In this document: positions 1 through 12,289 of the stretch, one piece after another
How positions within the stretch are numbered: position 1 is the stretch's first letter
How the letters are laid out: each line of letters begins with the position of its first letter
Assembly: GCA_008638375.1 (NCBI GenBank)
Contig: CM018031.1
Location: 57,958,688-58,022,687, forward strand
Length of the DNA: 64,000 nucleotides
Direction: 5' to 3'
Origin: Nyssa sinensis
Lineage: Eukaryota > Streptophyta > Magnoliopsida > Cornales > Nyssaceae
Notes under the pieces: generated by a model
Databases searched by the model: none
What the model was told of the DNA's origin: nothing
Seen by the model: only the letters and a program-made list of their open reading frames with translations
Translations under genes and position numbers: made by a program

Positions 1-1530
1 TAAAAGTCGGGCAGTAAATCCAGAACCGAGAATGCACCCGCAGTCCCCAAAACGAAGTATAAAAGCTCCAAAGGGAGAAGAAACAGAAGGATCGATCTAT
101 TGGGACGAACAATTCAAAGAAATGAAAGTCAAACTTGATGAAGTGACAGAGGCTATGAAAGCAAAGGCACTGACTACAGTTGAAGAGTTGGCGCAAAAAA
201 CTGACTTACCATTCACCCCCGCCGTAATGAGTAAGCCCTTACCCCCAAAATTTAAGATGCCACAAATGGAGAGCTTTTATGGCATGAAAGACCCCGCTAA
301 ATCACTTGGAATCATATAAAGCGCCGCTGCATCTACAAGTTGTCATCGATAAAATTATGTACAGAGCCTTTCCTACTGCCCTAAAAAGCACAGCCAGGGT
401 GTTGTTCAATAAGTTTAAACCGTGGTCTGTGTATTCTTTGGCTTAACTTAGCAAAATATTCATGAGGCACTTTATGTGGACAAAGGAACAGAAGATCCAG
501 AAGATACCCGTTGAACGCGAAACAAAATAAAGGAGAGATGTTGCGTGATTACGTAGTAAGGTTTAATACTGAAGCCCTGTAGGTTGATGAGCCAAATGAT
601 AAAGTGGTGTGGGAGAGTTGTTGCCCTTCTGAAAATGCCGAACAGCGAGAAAGGAAGATAAGGGTAGCTGAAGGTCAGAACACCAATTATACCCCCCTTA
701 ACACCACACTGGATCAAGTCCTTATGCAGATTAGGGACGACCCGGGGTGATAGTGGCCCGGCAAGTTGAGGACACCCCAGAACGGAGACCCATAGAAACC
801 ACAGCCATAATATGGAGGACTGCTTTGATCTAAAGGAGCAAGTAGAGGCCCTGATCAAACAAGGTAGGTAGCAAAGATTCGTGGCAGGTAGACAACAGGA
901 TAGGGAAGAGGATTGTCGGACAGATGAGCACCATGATGTTGTCCAAGAGGAGATTGGAGTCTGGAGAAATAAGGACCATAACTGGCAAATTTGCAGGAGG
1001 AGAGTGGAGCTCAACCAGACGAGCATATGCCCAAAAACTCTGAATGGCTGAAGAAGCATATGTTGTTGAAAGGCCACCAAAGGCTCCGAAGATTGATTCT
1101 CAGCCAATTACCTAAGCGGAGAAAGATGCTGAAGGGTTGCAGCTACCTCATGACAACCCATTGGTGGTAACCCTGATTGTTGCCAATTACAAGACCAGAA
1201 GGGTTTTAGTCGACCACAAGAGTTCAGCCAACATCCTATTTGTTGGCGCATTCGATCAAATGAAGCTGAACAGGGACAAATTACAACCAATGAAGTTCCC
1301 ACTGGTCGGCCTTTCAGGGGATAATATACCTCTTAGGGCCATTTCCATCCCTATGACAGTAGGAGTCAGCCCAACAAAGCAGGTCACAAGATGGTCAACT
1401 TTTTTATTGTGGATTGTCCATCGACTTACAGCGCGATTATGGACTGAACATCTCTTAATAAATTTAGAGCCATCACCTCAACCTATCATCTCATGATGAG
1501 ATTCCCCACTGATGGGTGGTCAGGATTATG
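1..1530 (+). mobile_element. Decayed Ty3/Gypsy (Tat-like) gag-protease remnant
   Basis: Translating the plus strand gives a gag piece at 32-319. It has a charged N-terminal part followed by PLPPKFKMPQMESFYG, the usual entry into a plant Gypsy gag domain, and it runs into a stop where gag should continue. About 800 bases on, at 1128-1496, a second open stretch reads as the aspartic protease (HDNPLVVTLIVANYKTRRVL, then VDHKSSANIL). The family normally has D-[TN]-G-S-S at the active site. Here it is D-H-K-S-S, so the catalytic motif is lost. Frame changes and stops separate the pieces. No LTR is visible and the element runs off the left edge, so this is a dead partial copy. Homology past about 1530 is too weak to call. 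Confidence 0.75.
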
Positions 1531-2574
1531 GCACAGAGCAGGCCATCAGGGAGGCTTAGTGAGTCCAACTGACAGAATATCACGCCAAGTTGACGCAATC
1601 AAATCAATTCAAAATTACAACAATTGCTCCGATGATAGCGATCAGAGTGGGAGGCAACGAAGAGGAACGTGATCCTAAAATTTAAGCAAACTTCCAATTA
1701 TTTATACAAACAACTCTAGGCAGCTTATAGGTAAGAGAAAATTACACATCATTTTCTTTGAGCTGTTTATAACCCCTCATCAGAGAAAAACTAATCTAAC
1801 CGTCAAAGGGAAAGATTGGCCTTTACACTAGCTAAAATGTGGTATACTTATGGTGAAATGAACCCAAGACTTGATGATAGTCGAACTTCCAATGAAAGAT
1901 ATTGTGCAGGCAAGGAACCCAGATGATCAAATGATTTGACGTGATTTAATTCATAATATTTGTCAATTAAACTTCCAACATTTTGCCGATTGTATGTCCC
2001 AAATCGAATTCTAATTCTAATCTTTTAAGATAAATTAATTCCTTAGCATCATCCTCTTAACCTTTCTTGTGAATGAGCATAAATCAATACCTCATTTTTA
2101 TAATTCTAATCTTTTACTGATAAATTAACTCTTCGGCATCATCCTCCTAACTTGTGAATGAGCAAAAATCGATACTTCATTGTTGATTATCAAAATATTG
2201 CAAGGCATTAAAGATTATATCTCTTTACGATTTCATTGATAGGTGAAACATCATTCTTTAACTTAATATTTGTTTTCATGCCTTTAACATACTCTATTCA
2301 ATATACGTTGGGGTTACATACACAGACTAAGGAATTGCCGAGAAAAATCAACTAGCTCGCTTTCCATTCAAGTAACACATTTGTCAAGAAACAATAATAC
2401 CTTTGCTTGTATCAAATTTTTTTATCAATGTATTGTATTTTAGGCTTGTATTGACCAATTCTATCCATAATGGCAGCCTCAACTATCTGATCCTTCCCAA
2501 TAAATTAGATGTCTCAAAAACCATGGAAATATAATTCACATCACAATGTACTTGACAAAAAATAATTCATATCC
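1531..2574. repeat. Noncoding stretch with an ~85-bp tandem duplication (2012-2182)
   Basis: No gene seen. Two adjacent, diverged copies (about 2012-2100 and 2101-2182) both read TAATTCTAATCTTTTA, then GATAAATTAA, then GGCATCATCCTC or AGCATCATCCTC, then TTGTGAATGAGCA. The remainder is AT-rich and unremarkable. Confidence 0.6.
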
Positions 2575-3133
2575 AAGGTTGTTAAAACCAAGATCCTATG
2601 TTGGATCGTTTTGGGAATCGTAGGATTGGATCAAGAATCCGTAAAATCCTACAAAATTCTTTAAATAATGACCAAGTATATATATAAAAGTAAAGAACTC
2701 TTAAAAATCAATAGTAAATAAGTCTGAAATAAATAAATTAATGTAAAGTATTCTAACACCATATTAAAGTGTATGTATTTATAATTTTTTATTCGTATTT
2801 GCTTATAAAATGTAAGTTTTAAAATTTTAAAATAACACAAATTAACATTTTAAAAAAATAAATTTAAAAAAATCTCTAAATAACTAGCTAAATGTAGCAA
2901 TACTTGTCAAAGTTTTGTGTTAGAATCATTAAATAACCAAATACTTTGGGTGATTTTTTGGTCCAACAAGCCAAACGATCCTACCATGATCTTGCTACGA
3001 TCCTACGATCATGTATGATCCTACTACGATCTTGCTATTTGAACGATTTTCATACGATCCGGATCGATTTATCCATATTGGATCATAGGAATTGTGCGAT
3101 CCTACGATCTGGATCGCAATTTTGATAACTATG
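2575..3133. mobile_element. Mutator-type non-autonomous element (GATCC-rich)
   Basis: The left end reads AAGGTTGTTAAAACCAAGAT and the right end, reverse-complemented, reads CATAGTTATCAAAATTGCGA, so the termini form an imperfect inverted repeat. The flanks TTCATATCC (2566-2574) and TTCGTATCA (3134-3142) agree at 7 of 9 positions, consistent with the 9-bp target duplication of Mutator-like elements. Both subterminal regions are full of GATCC, GGATCG and TACGATC words. There is no coding capacity, and the AT-rich middle holds nothing recognisable. Confidence 0.6.
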
Positions 3134-3142
3134 TTCGTATCA

Positions 3143-4789
3143 TGATGTATAAATAAGCACTGGTCGGGTAAATATAGAGCTGGCAAGTATGACTACCATC
3201 ATAGAATTTGGAAAAATAGTACCAAGCTAATCTATGTTTAAGACGAGAGCACAAATTTATTTTAGTTTTTCTTCTTTTCTCCCATTGCTTCTCCTAATCC
3301 TTAATATGTTACAAACTTCTGCTACAATATCTCAAAAGTTCGTTCCACAAATAGACGCAGCATGCAGTTGCCAAGATTTACAACTCAGGGACATTGTGTA
3401 CTATAAGATCTCAAAAAACATTTCATACAAAACAAGGTGACAGTTCAATTGTCAGCCTTATTACTACCAACCATAAATCACTAATATATATCAGGCCATA
3501 AACTATGTCCATCAGACACACTTCACTAGACCTTTGCTGACATGATAGTGCAAAAAATTTGGGCCAAAAAATATACAGCCACTAGCTTCTCAAAGTATGC
3601 CGGTTTGAAACAAAAAAATTTGAAGTCATATCACAAAATTAGCAATATCTGACAGCCATCAAGTCCAATATGTATGATCAGAAAGGCAAGGCGTATGGAA
3701 ACCAATCACAATACTTTGAAGAATACTTCAATTTTAGTTGAGATATATTTCTTTAAAAAAATGCATTAACATCCAATAATCTAATATTACACCATATTCA
3801 TGACACACTCATTTCAAGTGTCATAATTTTTAAATTTCATAATTTTTATTTATTTATAATGATTTTTTATTCACAGTTTAGTCAACTTTTTTATGTTTAA
3901 ATTATCTTCAGTTTTAAGTGCATTTGTATGCATAGAAATGGTGAAATATAACAATTAGTGCACCTTTTTATACAATTGACTTAAAATTCTATGTAAAATT
4001 CATTATCCATATAAATTCATCTTCATAAATTTTACAGAATTTATTAAAAATTACTAAAATGTCAAATTTATGGAATTCAGTTATTAACACATGCGTATAG
4101 AACTATAGATTTAATTTTAGGGAGATGTGCAATGAAAAAAAAAATTAAACTTCTGGTAGCAGTGTCCAGCACATTATGCCAATTATACCCCTGCGCCCAC
4201 ACCACTACGACCGTTATAGTGATTGTGATACTAAAGGCAAGCAACTCAATTTGGCCCATCAATCAATTAGCTTTGTCAGTCTCTAAATTTTCTAACTACC
4301 TAAGAATGTGCTTTTGCTTGTGTTTTTTGAAGGACGAAACTCATTAACATGATTGATATATAACCTGTGAAATATTTTTCTTAAAAAAAAAAAAGTATGT
4401 CATCAAATCATCTTAGCTAGCTTGCTTGTTATTTAATTCAATGCCCCTGATTTGATTGAAAGCTTAAAGCATCAAGTTCGTTCTAATCATTGCAACACAT
4501 GTACATTTATTCGTCCATTTGTCCAAATATGTTGTCGGTGCTCGCTCTTCTTAGCAGAAGAATTGGAACTATTTCAAACTACTCATATTAAGCCAATCCC
4601 CCTTTTGGTTTCTCCCCACAAAAATTCAAATTTAAACCCCAATCCAAATACATTTTTTGACTGCTGCCTATGATTTGAGCTAACAATCTCCACTTCTCTC
4701 TCTTTTATCACATCCACAAAGCTTATCAAAAGATGAACAAGGCAGGAGAGATACATTAATGACATGACAACTCTTACACCATTTAAACA
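3143..4789. other. No gene seen; AT-rich intergenic DNA
   Basis: I see no coding exon, RNA gene or element with supported ends here. Short open stretches occur but have no recognisable domain. One, at 3234-3440, begins with a hydrophobic run resembling a signal peptide and is discussed under rejected items. Confidence 0.5.
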
Positions 4790-5408
4790 ATGTTGTCAAA
4801 GGCAATCGCCCGGTCGCCTAGGCGACGAAGCAAGGCATTTCCAAGGCTTAGTGCCTTGTTGTGGTCCAAGCAAGTGAATTGAAAAAGCCAACACCCGAGT
4901 GGTCGCCTTGTATAGGGCGAGAGGCGCTAAGGCGCTAGCCTTTTTAAAGTTACCTAAATTTACTTAAATTGTCCTTGCTCTTTGTTGATTTCTTATTTCA
5001 GTTAAAGGATCATTTTTGTCTAAGAAGAGTTAAAAAGCATAAAGTGAATTGAAACATCATTTTCTATGCTTTCTTGATTTGCTATGCTTTCTGTAACTTT
5101 TGTTCAGTTTTTTTGTTATGTTTTTCATGCTTTCTCTGATATAAGTTGAATTTTAACGAGAATAAAGCACCAAACTTAGAATGATCACATCACTTAGATA
5201 TTATAAGTTGAGTTTTTTTAGTGTTACGTGATACTTGATATAATTATAAGACATTATTTGACTTCAAATAAATTGACTTTTAATGTCTAATACAATTTTT
5301 TGATTATTTTAATAAGTTAGCGTCTTATTTCGCTCAGGTTAGTACTTTTTTTACACCTAGTTTTCGGGCAATCTAGGACCTTATCTCCTTTCGCCTTTAA
5401 CTACACTG
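4790..5408. mobile_element. Mutator-type non-autonomous element (GGCG family), copy 1
   Basis: It begins ATGTTGTCAAAGGCAATCGC. Its right end, reverse-complemented, begins CAGTGTAGTTAAAGGCGAAA, so the ends are inverted and share GT(T/A)GT(C/T)AAAGGC. The flanks ATTTAAACA (4781-4789) and ATTTAAAAT (5409-5417) match at 7 of 9 positions, fitting a 9-bp target duplication. The left part is rich in GGCGCC, GCCTAGGCG and similar words, and the right part carries TTTTCGGGCAATCTAGGACC. A second member lies at 31975-32460 with the same end sequences. No ORF. Confidence 0.7.
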
Positions 5409-5417
5409 ATTTAAAAT

Positions 5418-6469
5418 GAAGAAACAAGTAATTTACTGACTTTGCCTCGTCCATAATGACCACGTGTAGTGACCCAATCAAACCTCTCTCTAACAGCCAT
5501 CCTTTTAAAGAAGGCAACCTCTATTAATTCATCCAGAATGGAAATTGTAAATAAAAAAAAAAAGGACAACCTTTGCAAGGTAATAGGATTCCACACCCAA
5601 TTCATTGGAAAAGCACACTATCCATTAGCTATCAAAGCCTAGTAGAAGGAATGCACCAAGAATAATACAACAAAATTGCCACCTCTCTATGTAGATTGAC
5701 CCACAAAGGTTTGAAAAGGGGGGGAAAAAATTTCCAACTCCCAACCTTGAAAATGTATAATGAAAGCAACAATGCTTCTTTAATAATGAAAGCAACAACG
5801 CTTCTTTAAGTGCCACAATTTCATTCAGATATTTGAGTTCCTCCATGAGGGAAATCTCACACCACCATGTCCTTCCAAGAACTTTACCCTCCCACTCTCT
5901 TACTTTAAAGCTCATTTTCATATAATAATGGTCAAACAACTCAAACCATTAAACAATAGTTGTCTAGTCCCACAACATAACTACCTAGAATCTCCTTACA
6001 GCATCAATCCCTTCATCAAATTCCATAAATCTCATGGAATAAAATATTATTACATAATGGATTTTTTAGATACTGATGATACTAAAACTCACCAATTTAT
6101 CAATTGGAAAAAAAAAAAATTCAGAGCATAAAGGCTATTACCATTAGAGTTAGGCTTGTTCATAATTTTTAGATATACTTAGTTTGATTTTAGATCTACC
6201 TACTCAAAGCTTGGATCTTGTGATTTGGAGGGTAGTTTTTTTATATTTGAAGGATAGGCTTATTGAATGGTGATTTACAACTTCAAGTTAGAGAATTTGA
6301 CATATGTTTGGAGTTCTTTGGGACATTTTGATAGTAATTACATGAATCAATTAGGCACGAATTGCGGATCATGTAGTAATTCTAAATCAATATCTAGTAA
6401 TATTTTTTTAGTAAATGTATCATCGTAGAAATTAGAATTGTCTTACCAATATTTTTTTTAACGAAAAAC
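5418..6469. other. No gene seen; AT-rich intergenic DNA
   Basis: Both strands were read and no exon, element end or RNA gene could be supported. Homopolymer A runs occur near 5550 and 6110. Confidence 0.5.
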
Positions 6470-6646
6470 ACCAGCCAACCACAAGTCTTTCAAACACTTG
6501 GTTGTCAAAGCAAACTCAGAAAATGCAACTGCACTCTCAAGACCAGCATATTGGATAAGACAGGGCATGTCTTTGGCGTGGCACGAACTGACGACCTTTT
6601 GGAGACAATCATTTATCCACAAGGCCTTACCGGTTGAGCTAACCCC
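6470..6646 (-). mobile_element. tRNA-derived SINE-like sequence
   Basis: Read on the minus strand, the 5' end (6646 downward) is GGGGTTAGCTCAACCGGTAA, a good match to a pol III A box (TRGCNNAGNNGG). About 45 bases on, at 6580-6590, is CAGTTCGTGCC, resembling a B box (GGTTCRANNCC). The piece then runs into low-complexity sequence. No target duplication was found, so the 3' boundary is approximate. It could instead be a decayed tRNA pseudogene. Confidence 0.45.
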
Positions 6647-8496
6647 AGAAAGTTTACCAATGATTATTTACTTTTTATGAATTACTAGTTGTGGACCTAT
6701 AATTCATTTAACCTTTACTAATCAAAACATAATATTAAGTCATTTCTAGTTACTATTTATATTAGTTAGTGACTTAACGCAAGTGTCACTCATAATGAAT
6801 GATATCTTTATTAATTTGACTTAGAAAATAATTAAAAAATCTAATACAATACTGTAAAATATGTGCCTAGACATCATAAAATTTAAAACAACAAAAACAC
6901 TAGAATGTAACGAAATGTGGTCAAACACTTTTAAGGAATTTGCTTGTAATTAAAAAAAAAAAAGTCACAATGGTTTTTGATTCCAGTTACACATCAACTG
7001 AATACCATTACACCATAATCACAACAATTACATTCTGATAGTACAATTGAACAGGGAGGCCATGAGCAGCAAACTCAAAATCCAATCACCGTCACATCCA
7101 AACTCAACGCGCACAACCACATTCAAAGAAAATCCCATGTTGTCAAGATCAAAATCCCATAATCATTATCTTCCTTTGGTTAACAAATGATCCATCCTAA
7201 GAGAATAGATATAAATATATGGACAATAAAATCACATGAGAATAGATATTAAATATATATATATATAAATATAACTCTAAAGGCTATTACACTTACAGTA
7301 AGGTTTGTCCATTGGCAAGTAAACCGTATCCTAATTTAGATGTAGCTTCTGCTTATTGCAGGGGAGCTTTTGTTGAGGGGGCATTCCAATCGGGAAAATT
7401 CAAATGAGAGGGAGATTTGGCATTTGTTTAAGAGAATTATTTTTTAGGGCTTGTAAAATCCCTTTGATGAACTTATCAAAAAAAATAAAAAAATCCTTTT
7501 GATGAAGAAATTTGATTAACTAGCTGTCAGTGAATTGACAATTAAAACTAAACATTTTACTTTGCATGTAACAGTGATCCAAACGGGATTTAGAAATTAG
7601 AAAGAAGATTTGTTCATAGATGGGAAGGAACGGAAGAGGATGGAAGATATGGCCTCTTTAGCAGTTGACAAAGCAATAATTTGGGGATAGGTCCTCTTGA
7701 GCTGTTCAAAAAAATAGTTCTCCAAGATTTCAGGTAATAAAACTAATCCCATCTTTCTATACCAGCTCAATGCCTAATAAAACAAATTATGGCCCTTCCC
7801 AAACAACCACACAGTAACAAACTCCCCCCCAAAAAAAAAAAAAAAATTCCTTACACCAAAAGGCAGCCATATAATTTATGATGTTGTATGTGTCAACTAG
7901 TATTTGCCTCCTAAAAATCAATTATTATTAAAGTAGAAAATTGTTTGCCAACAAAAACATTTGAAAAATAATAACAATAAATAGGAGTTATAATTTACTA
8001 AGAAAAATGTTAAGTCATTCATTGCTCCATCTTGCAACAAAAGAGCCCCATCTTTCATGTCTACCATCCATGGTCCATAGTCCATATCTTAGACAATTCA
8101 CTCAAGGGTGAGCTAAAATTACTTTGCTATACACCATACCAAATGCATATTGTGCTCGGACACATTATTAAAAAAAAAAGGTAATATATAGTACTTATCC
8201 AAAAATATATATTTTATTGCAGGAACTAATTATTATACTGCTATAACAAGTGGTATACATCAAGTTGCAACAATGAGAAAACAAAACTGAATTTTCTGCC
8301 ACTACAACAAAAAAAAAAATTCATGTAATGTTCGGATACTACCAAACCATGCCACAGCTGTTCTAAAAAACATTGACAGTAGTGGTACAAAGCCGAATTA
8401 AATTGAAGATTAATATTGCAATCTATGGAGCATCCACATTTCAAAACTAAAAATGCGATCACATAAGTCCAATTACACAATGAAGCGAGTATATAC
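6647..8496 (-). other. AT-rich DNA, probably intron 2 of the SIZ1-like gene; no exon found
   Basis: If the small coding exon at 8497-8520 is real, this stretch is intron, starting with the donor GTATAT at 8496. I found no exon continuing the reading frame. A short LINE-like tail, ending in TTATCAAAAAAAATAAAAAA, sits near 7465-7490. Confidence 0.4.
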
Positions 8497-8520
8497 CTTG
8501 CAAGTAGAGACCAAATCCAT
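8497..8520 (-). CDS. First coding exon of a SIZ1-like SUMO E3 ligase (partial gene)
   Basis: On the minus strand an ATG at 8520 opens an eight-codon stretch, MDLVSTCK, ending exactly at a donor (AAG|GTATAT). From memory, plant SIZ1 proteins begin MDLV/E-x-x-CK and continue with a SAP domain (KLAYFRIKELKDVL), so 7 of the 8 residues agree. SIZ1 is a nuclear SP-RING E3 ligase that attaches SUMO to regulators in phosphate, cold and heat, and salicylate responses. Upstream is a 173-bp untranslated part of the same exon (8521-8693), then a 141-bp intron (8694-8834) and a 5'UTR exon. A 5'UTR intron suits SIZ1. No later exon is seen between here and the left edge, so either intron 2 exceeds 8.4 kb or this is a 5' fragment. 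Eight residues are weak evidence alone; the splice architecture is what raises the call. Confidence 0.45.
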
Positions 8521-9100
8521 CTCGAATACCCACTAGATGAAACTCAAATTAGCCAGTACTCTGTAGTCCAAACAACGAATAATCAACCATCAATACAATC
8601 CGTTTTGGTCTCCAAATAACGATCGATCTAGTCAAAACTGATCAAAAGAAATCAACAAATTACACGAATATCAATAAATATTCGCGTAATCACCTGTGCA
8701 AAAACATCACATATTCACAAAAATATCAAACTGGAGACCCCTGAAATCGAAATTACTAGCGCAATCCGAAAACCCTAATCAGGCGTATATACACATATGT
8801 ACAGATATAAGTATAAATTGAAATGAGTTCTTACCTTGATGAATCGATTGACGGAGGGCGAAGAGGGAAATGCTGTGGGCGTTTGGAGACAAGCGATTGA
8901 TGAATCTGCGAGGGTTTGCAGTGACTCACAGCCTCAAGCCGACTCAGCCTTCTCTCTCATCGTATTTGCTTTTCTTTTTGACCGAAGCCAAGCGGAGGCT
9001 ATCCACCAATTACAAGGTGCCGGACGTGTAGTCGATTATGCAACCCTGTTTGTTAGTGGAAATAAATCCGGGTTTGGATTCTCTGCTCTCACGTGTAATT
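8521..9100 (-). promoter_or_regulatory. 5' leader exons and proximal promoter of the SIZ1-like gene
   Basis: Minus-strand reading: a leader exon ends ATTCATCAAG at 8835 and is followed by donor GTAAGAACTC. The intron ends TTTTTGCACAG at 8694, and the second exon starts at 8693. The leader is pyrimidine-rich (CATTTCCCTCTTCGCCCTCC), as plant 5'UTRs often are. A CACGTG G-box lies at about 9089-9094. The transcription start is not defined; the upper limit of the leader, about 9000-9100, is a guess. Confidence 0.4.
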
Positions 9101-9399
9101 TATGGTGCACTTTTCTCGTTTGATACATACGAAAGTCTGCGCTAAAAAAAAAATTGACAAAAAATAATATGAAAGCACCGTCATTAGTGGGATCCGCCAG
9201 CCAGGAATAGATGGGCCCACCAATAATGTGAGGATTTATGATTGAACGATTGGCTTCATTTTTTTCAACCAGGGCGAAGATCAAATCAAATTGCCCTAAT
9301 TTTACACTGTAAATCACTTAGAATGTCTCACAATCCAAATGGTGAAGACGTAACCAAATTCACTTGTGTGAAGTTCAAATTTAATCTGGTTAGTACCGG

Positions 9400-10581
9400 T
9401 GTTTATTATTGAAAATATATAAAAATATTTTAGAAAATAGTAAATTATTTTGGAAAAAAAATAGAAAATTGATTAAAAAAATCAGTATAATTTTATAAAA
9501 ACAAAACTAAAACAATTGAACTAAAAATTGAAATAGGATTTCTATACTATTAGAATACAATAAATTCAAAATAGAATTTTTTTAGCAGTATTAAAATATA
9601 AAAATTCAAAACAGGATTGTAAGACTTATTGAATTTGCATAAATAGAAAAGATGCAAAGATAAAGACTAGTAATTAACATAATATCCTTAAAGCAAATTC
9701 ATCCCTCGTAGTAGTGCTAACGAGCCTTTAGACAATGTTTCTCAGGATACAATGATCAACACGCACAGCAGAAGCACTTCTGACTTATGCATACGGCGAA
9801 TTAATGTTGTGACTTGAACTTTCTCTCAGACTCTAAGAAAACTGACTGCACATAATGTATATGAATTTTATGAATTAATACAGGTGAGTGCGATAGTGTT
9901 TATATAGACCTCTTCATGTCTATTTGGTATAGGTATGAAGCTTCAATTGTGTCTGTTCATGGTAAACAGACACAATCATGCTCAATGAAGAAGACGCTCA
10001 TTCAGTCAAAATTCAAACCACAAGTAATCTCAAAGCGACGTCGTTTTGTATTTAAACCAATTGAAAAACTGAGAGTGTTGGATTTACTTAACCTGATAAC
10101 TAAACGACAGCGTTTTGGACTATTTTTAACAGTTACATAAATGGCTGCGTTTTGAAAAACTATTTAAATAAATTTTTCCTAAATATATATATAAAGCAGG
10201 TCGATGCGGCGACGCGCGCATGCGGTAAATGAAACATGTGTTAGGTCCTCCCTCTTTCACAAAACTTGGGTTCCGATAAGGACCAAACATTCCTTCAAAG
10301 TAATTATATATATACTCCTTAAAAGCCTTGTACCCATCTTATGTAGGATACAATCTTTTCACAAGTTTCAAAATTTTGTTACCATTTTCAAGTGGTGATG
10401 TTTGAAGGTAATTTTTTATTCACTCCTTAATGATTTTAAGCAACCCAATACATGACCTTAATCTTTTCATGGAGGATAACACATTTTTATATAGACCCAT
10501 CAAAATTAATGTTTGGGACCCACTATAATTTTAGCTCAAAGATAGCTAAAAATTTTTTTTCAAAATTCATTATTTCTAACA
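9400..10581 (-). repeat. Copia 3' LTR
   Basis: In plus orientation it starts TGTTTATTATTGAAAA and ends CATTATTTCTAACA, giving TG...CA ends and 1182 bp. Bases 9400-10141 align with 23306-23980, sharing for example AAGCAAATTC, TCAGGATACAATGATCAACA and GTGTTTATATAGA. The adjacent CATGTGGGAGAT on the minus strand (10582-10593) is a textbook polypurine tract and fixes the inner edge. Confidence 0.85.
9896..9908 (-). promoter_or_regulatory. TATA box of the Copia 3' LTR
   Basis: Minus-strand TCTATATAAACAC, also present in the 5' LTR at 23768-23780. It would start transcription leftward, toward the SIZ1-like leader about 0.8 kb away. Confidence 0.55.
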
Positions 10582-10593
10582 ATCTCCCACATG

Positions 10594-12210
10594 AATGAAA
10601 TTGACTAGGAAGTAATGCAAATAACATGTAAACACTGAGAGATAGTTCAGTTAAAAATTTTCTGCACTAGAGGAAAGTAGTTTGCGGCCTTGAACCTTTC
10701 ATTGTGAAATGTTATCGGGGTTACTGGTTGATCAATGAACATGATGGCTTAAAATGCTTAACGTTTGTGTAAACTAAGACAATAGTACTCACATAAAATC
10801 TTTCCTCACATAGTTAGGTTCTCATAATTATGTTCATTTTGACCCTAAATAATTCATAGTTTCATGAGTGCTCCTAGAGAATTTAGCCTTTATCATTCTC
10901 ATATAATCGGCCCAGTTCACACTCACATTGATGATTTCTTATTAAGAGTATCCTGATATACTCCACTTGTATTTAACAAGGTATAAAAATCATTAAAAGC
11001 TTAGCTTATCCTATTCAACGCTACAGGCATCACTTATTTTTATCATAGAATTGGTAGGATATTTTATTTCCATAGTGATCTTAATGAGTCACACATAATT
11101 CAATTGTCTCTTTGAACTTAGATCTTGGGATATCCGGTTAGTTAGGTTAGGTTGCAATTATGGCAACTCTTAGTGCATAGGCTTTAAGCTCATTCCCCTT
11201 AATGATTTATTCACTTGCTTTCCGGTCAAACCATTGGCTAACGAATCCACAATGTTATCTTTTGACCTTATGTATTTAATAGTCATAATACCATTATAAA
11301 TAAGTTGTTTCACGGTATTATGTCTTTAATGAATATGTCGAGACTTATCATTATACATGTGATTCTATGCCCTACCAATTGCTAATTGACTATCGCAATG
11401 AATACAGATAGCGGGCACAAGTTTTGGCCATATTGGAATATCTTATGGGAAGTGACGAAGTCACTCAGCTTCTTCACTAGCTTTATTAAGTGCAATAAAC
11501 TCAAATTCTATTATGGATCTAGCAATGCACGTTTGTTTATAAAATTTTCATGATACCGTTCCACCACCAAGTGTAAACAAATAATCTCTTGTGGATTTTG
11601 AGTCTTTGATATCGGATATCCAATTCGTATCACAATATCCCTCAAGTACTTGCTAGATATCTTGAGTAGTGTAATCCATAGTTTTGTATGTATTTTAAAT
11701 ACCCCAAAACCCTAACTGTTTCCTTTCAATGGTGTAGACTATGATTACTTGTGTATCTACTTAGTTTGTTGATAGTGTAAGCTATGTCAAGATGGGTACA
11801 ATTCATCACATATATTAGGCTGTCAATTATTTGCGCATACTCTAGTTGTGATATGATTTTTCCATTATTCTTGGATAAGTGTAGATTTACATCTACAGAT
11901 GTTCTCGCTGGATTACTATCATCTTGTTTAAATTTCTTGAGTATTCTCTTAATGTAATGTGATTAAGATAATATTAGTCCATCTAATATTCTAAAGATCT
12001 TTATCCTAAGTATAAACATTGGCAACATTTAAGTCCTTCATGTCAAACTTATTGTTTAACATTTTCTTGGTAGTTTTAATGATTTCATTATTACTACCCA
12101 TAATGAGCATATCATCAACATAGAAACAAATAATGACAAAACCAGTTTTTGTGTTCTTGATATATACACATTTGTCATATTCATTAATTTTGAATCCATT
12201 TGATGTCATT
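10594..12210 (-). pseudogene. Copia reverse transcriptase C-terminal part and RNase H, broken
   Basis: At 12209-12006 the minus strand reads as the RT palm, with FVIICFYVDDMLIMGSN containing the catalytic YVDD motif. Farther left the reading is interrupted by stops. Near 11480-11530 a stretch resembling the RNase H motif (STMESEFIALDKA in the family) can be made out as RSIIEFEFIALNKASEEAE. The region then continues to the polypurine tract. Several frame changes make a functional product impossible. Spacing to the 3' LTR is normal for Copia. Confidence 0.75.
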
Positions 12211-12289
12211 ACACTGTCAAATTTTTTGTGCCACTGCTTCGGTACTAATTTTAGTCCATAAAGAGATTTAACAAGTCGAAAAAATTATT

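Noticed and set aside
472..1107. 211-residue minus-strand open frame
   Set aside because: It overlaps the plus-strand Gypsy gag-protease remnant and its Leu/Ser/Trp-rich sequence is what the antisense of gag looks like.
3234..3440. 68-residue open frame with a hydrophobic N-terminal run like a signal peptide
   Set aside because: No recognisable mature domain, no splice or promoter support, and AT-rich plant DNA yields such frames by chance.
8836..9123. 95-residue plus-strand open frame
   Set aside because: It lies antisense to the SIZ1-like leader exon, whose splice donor explains the region better.
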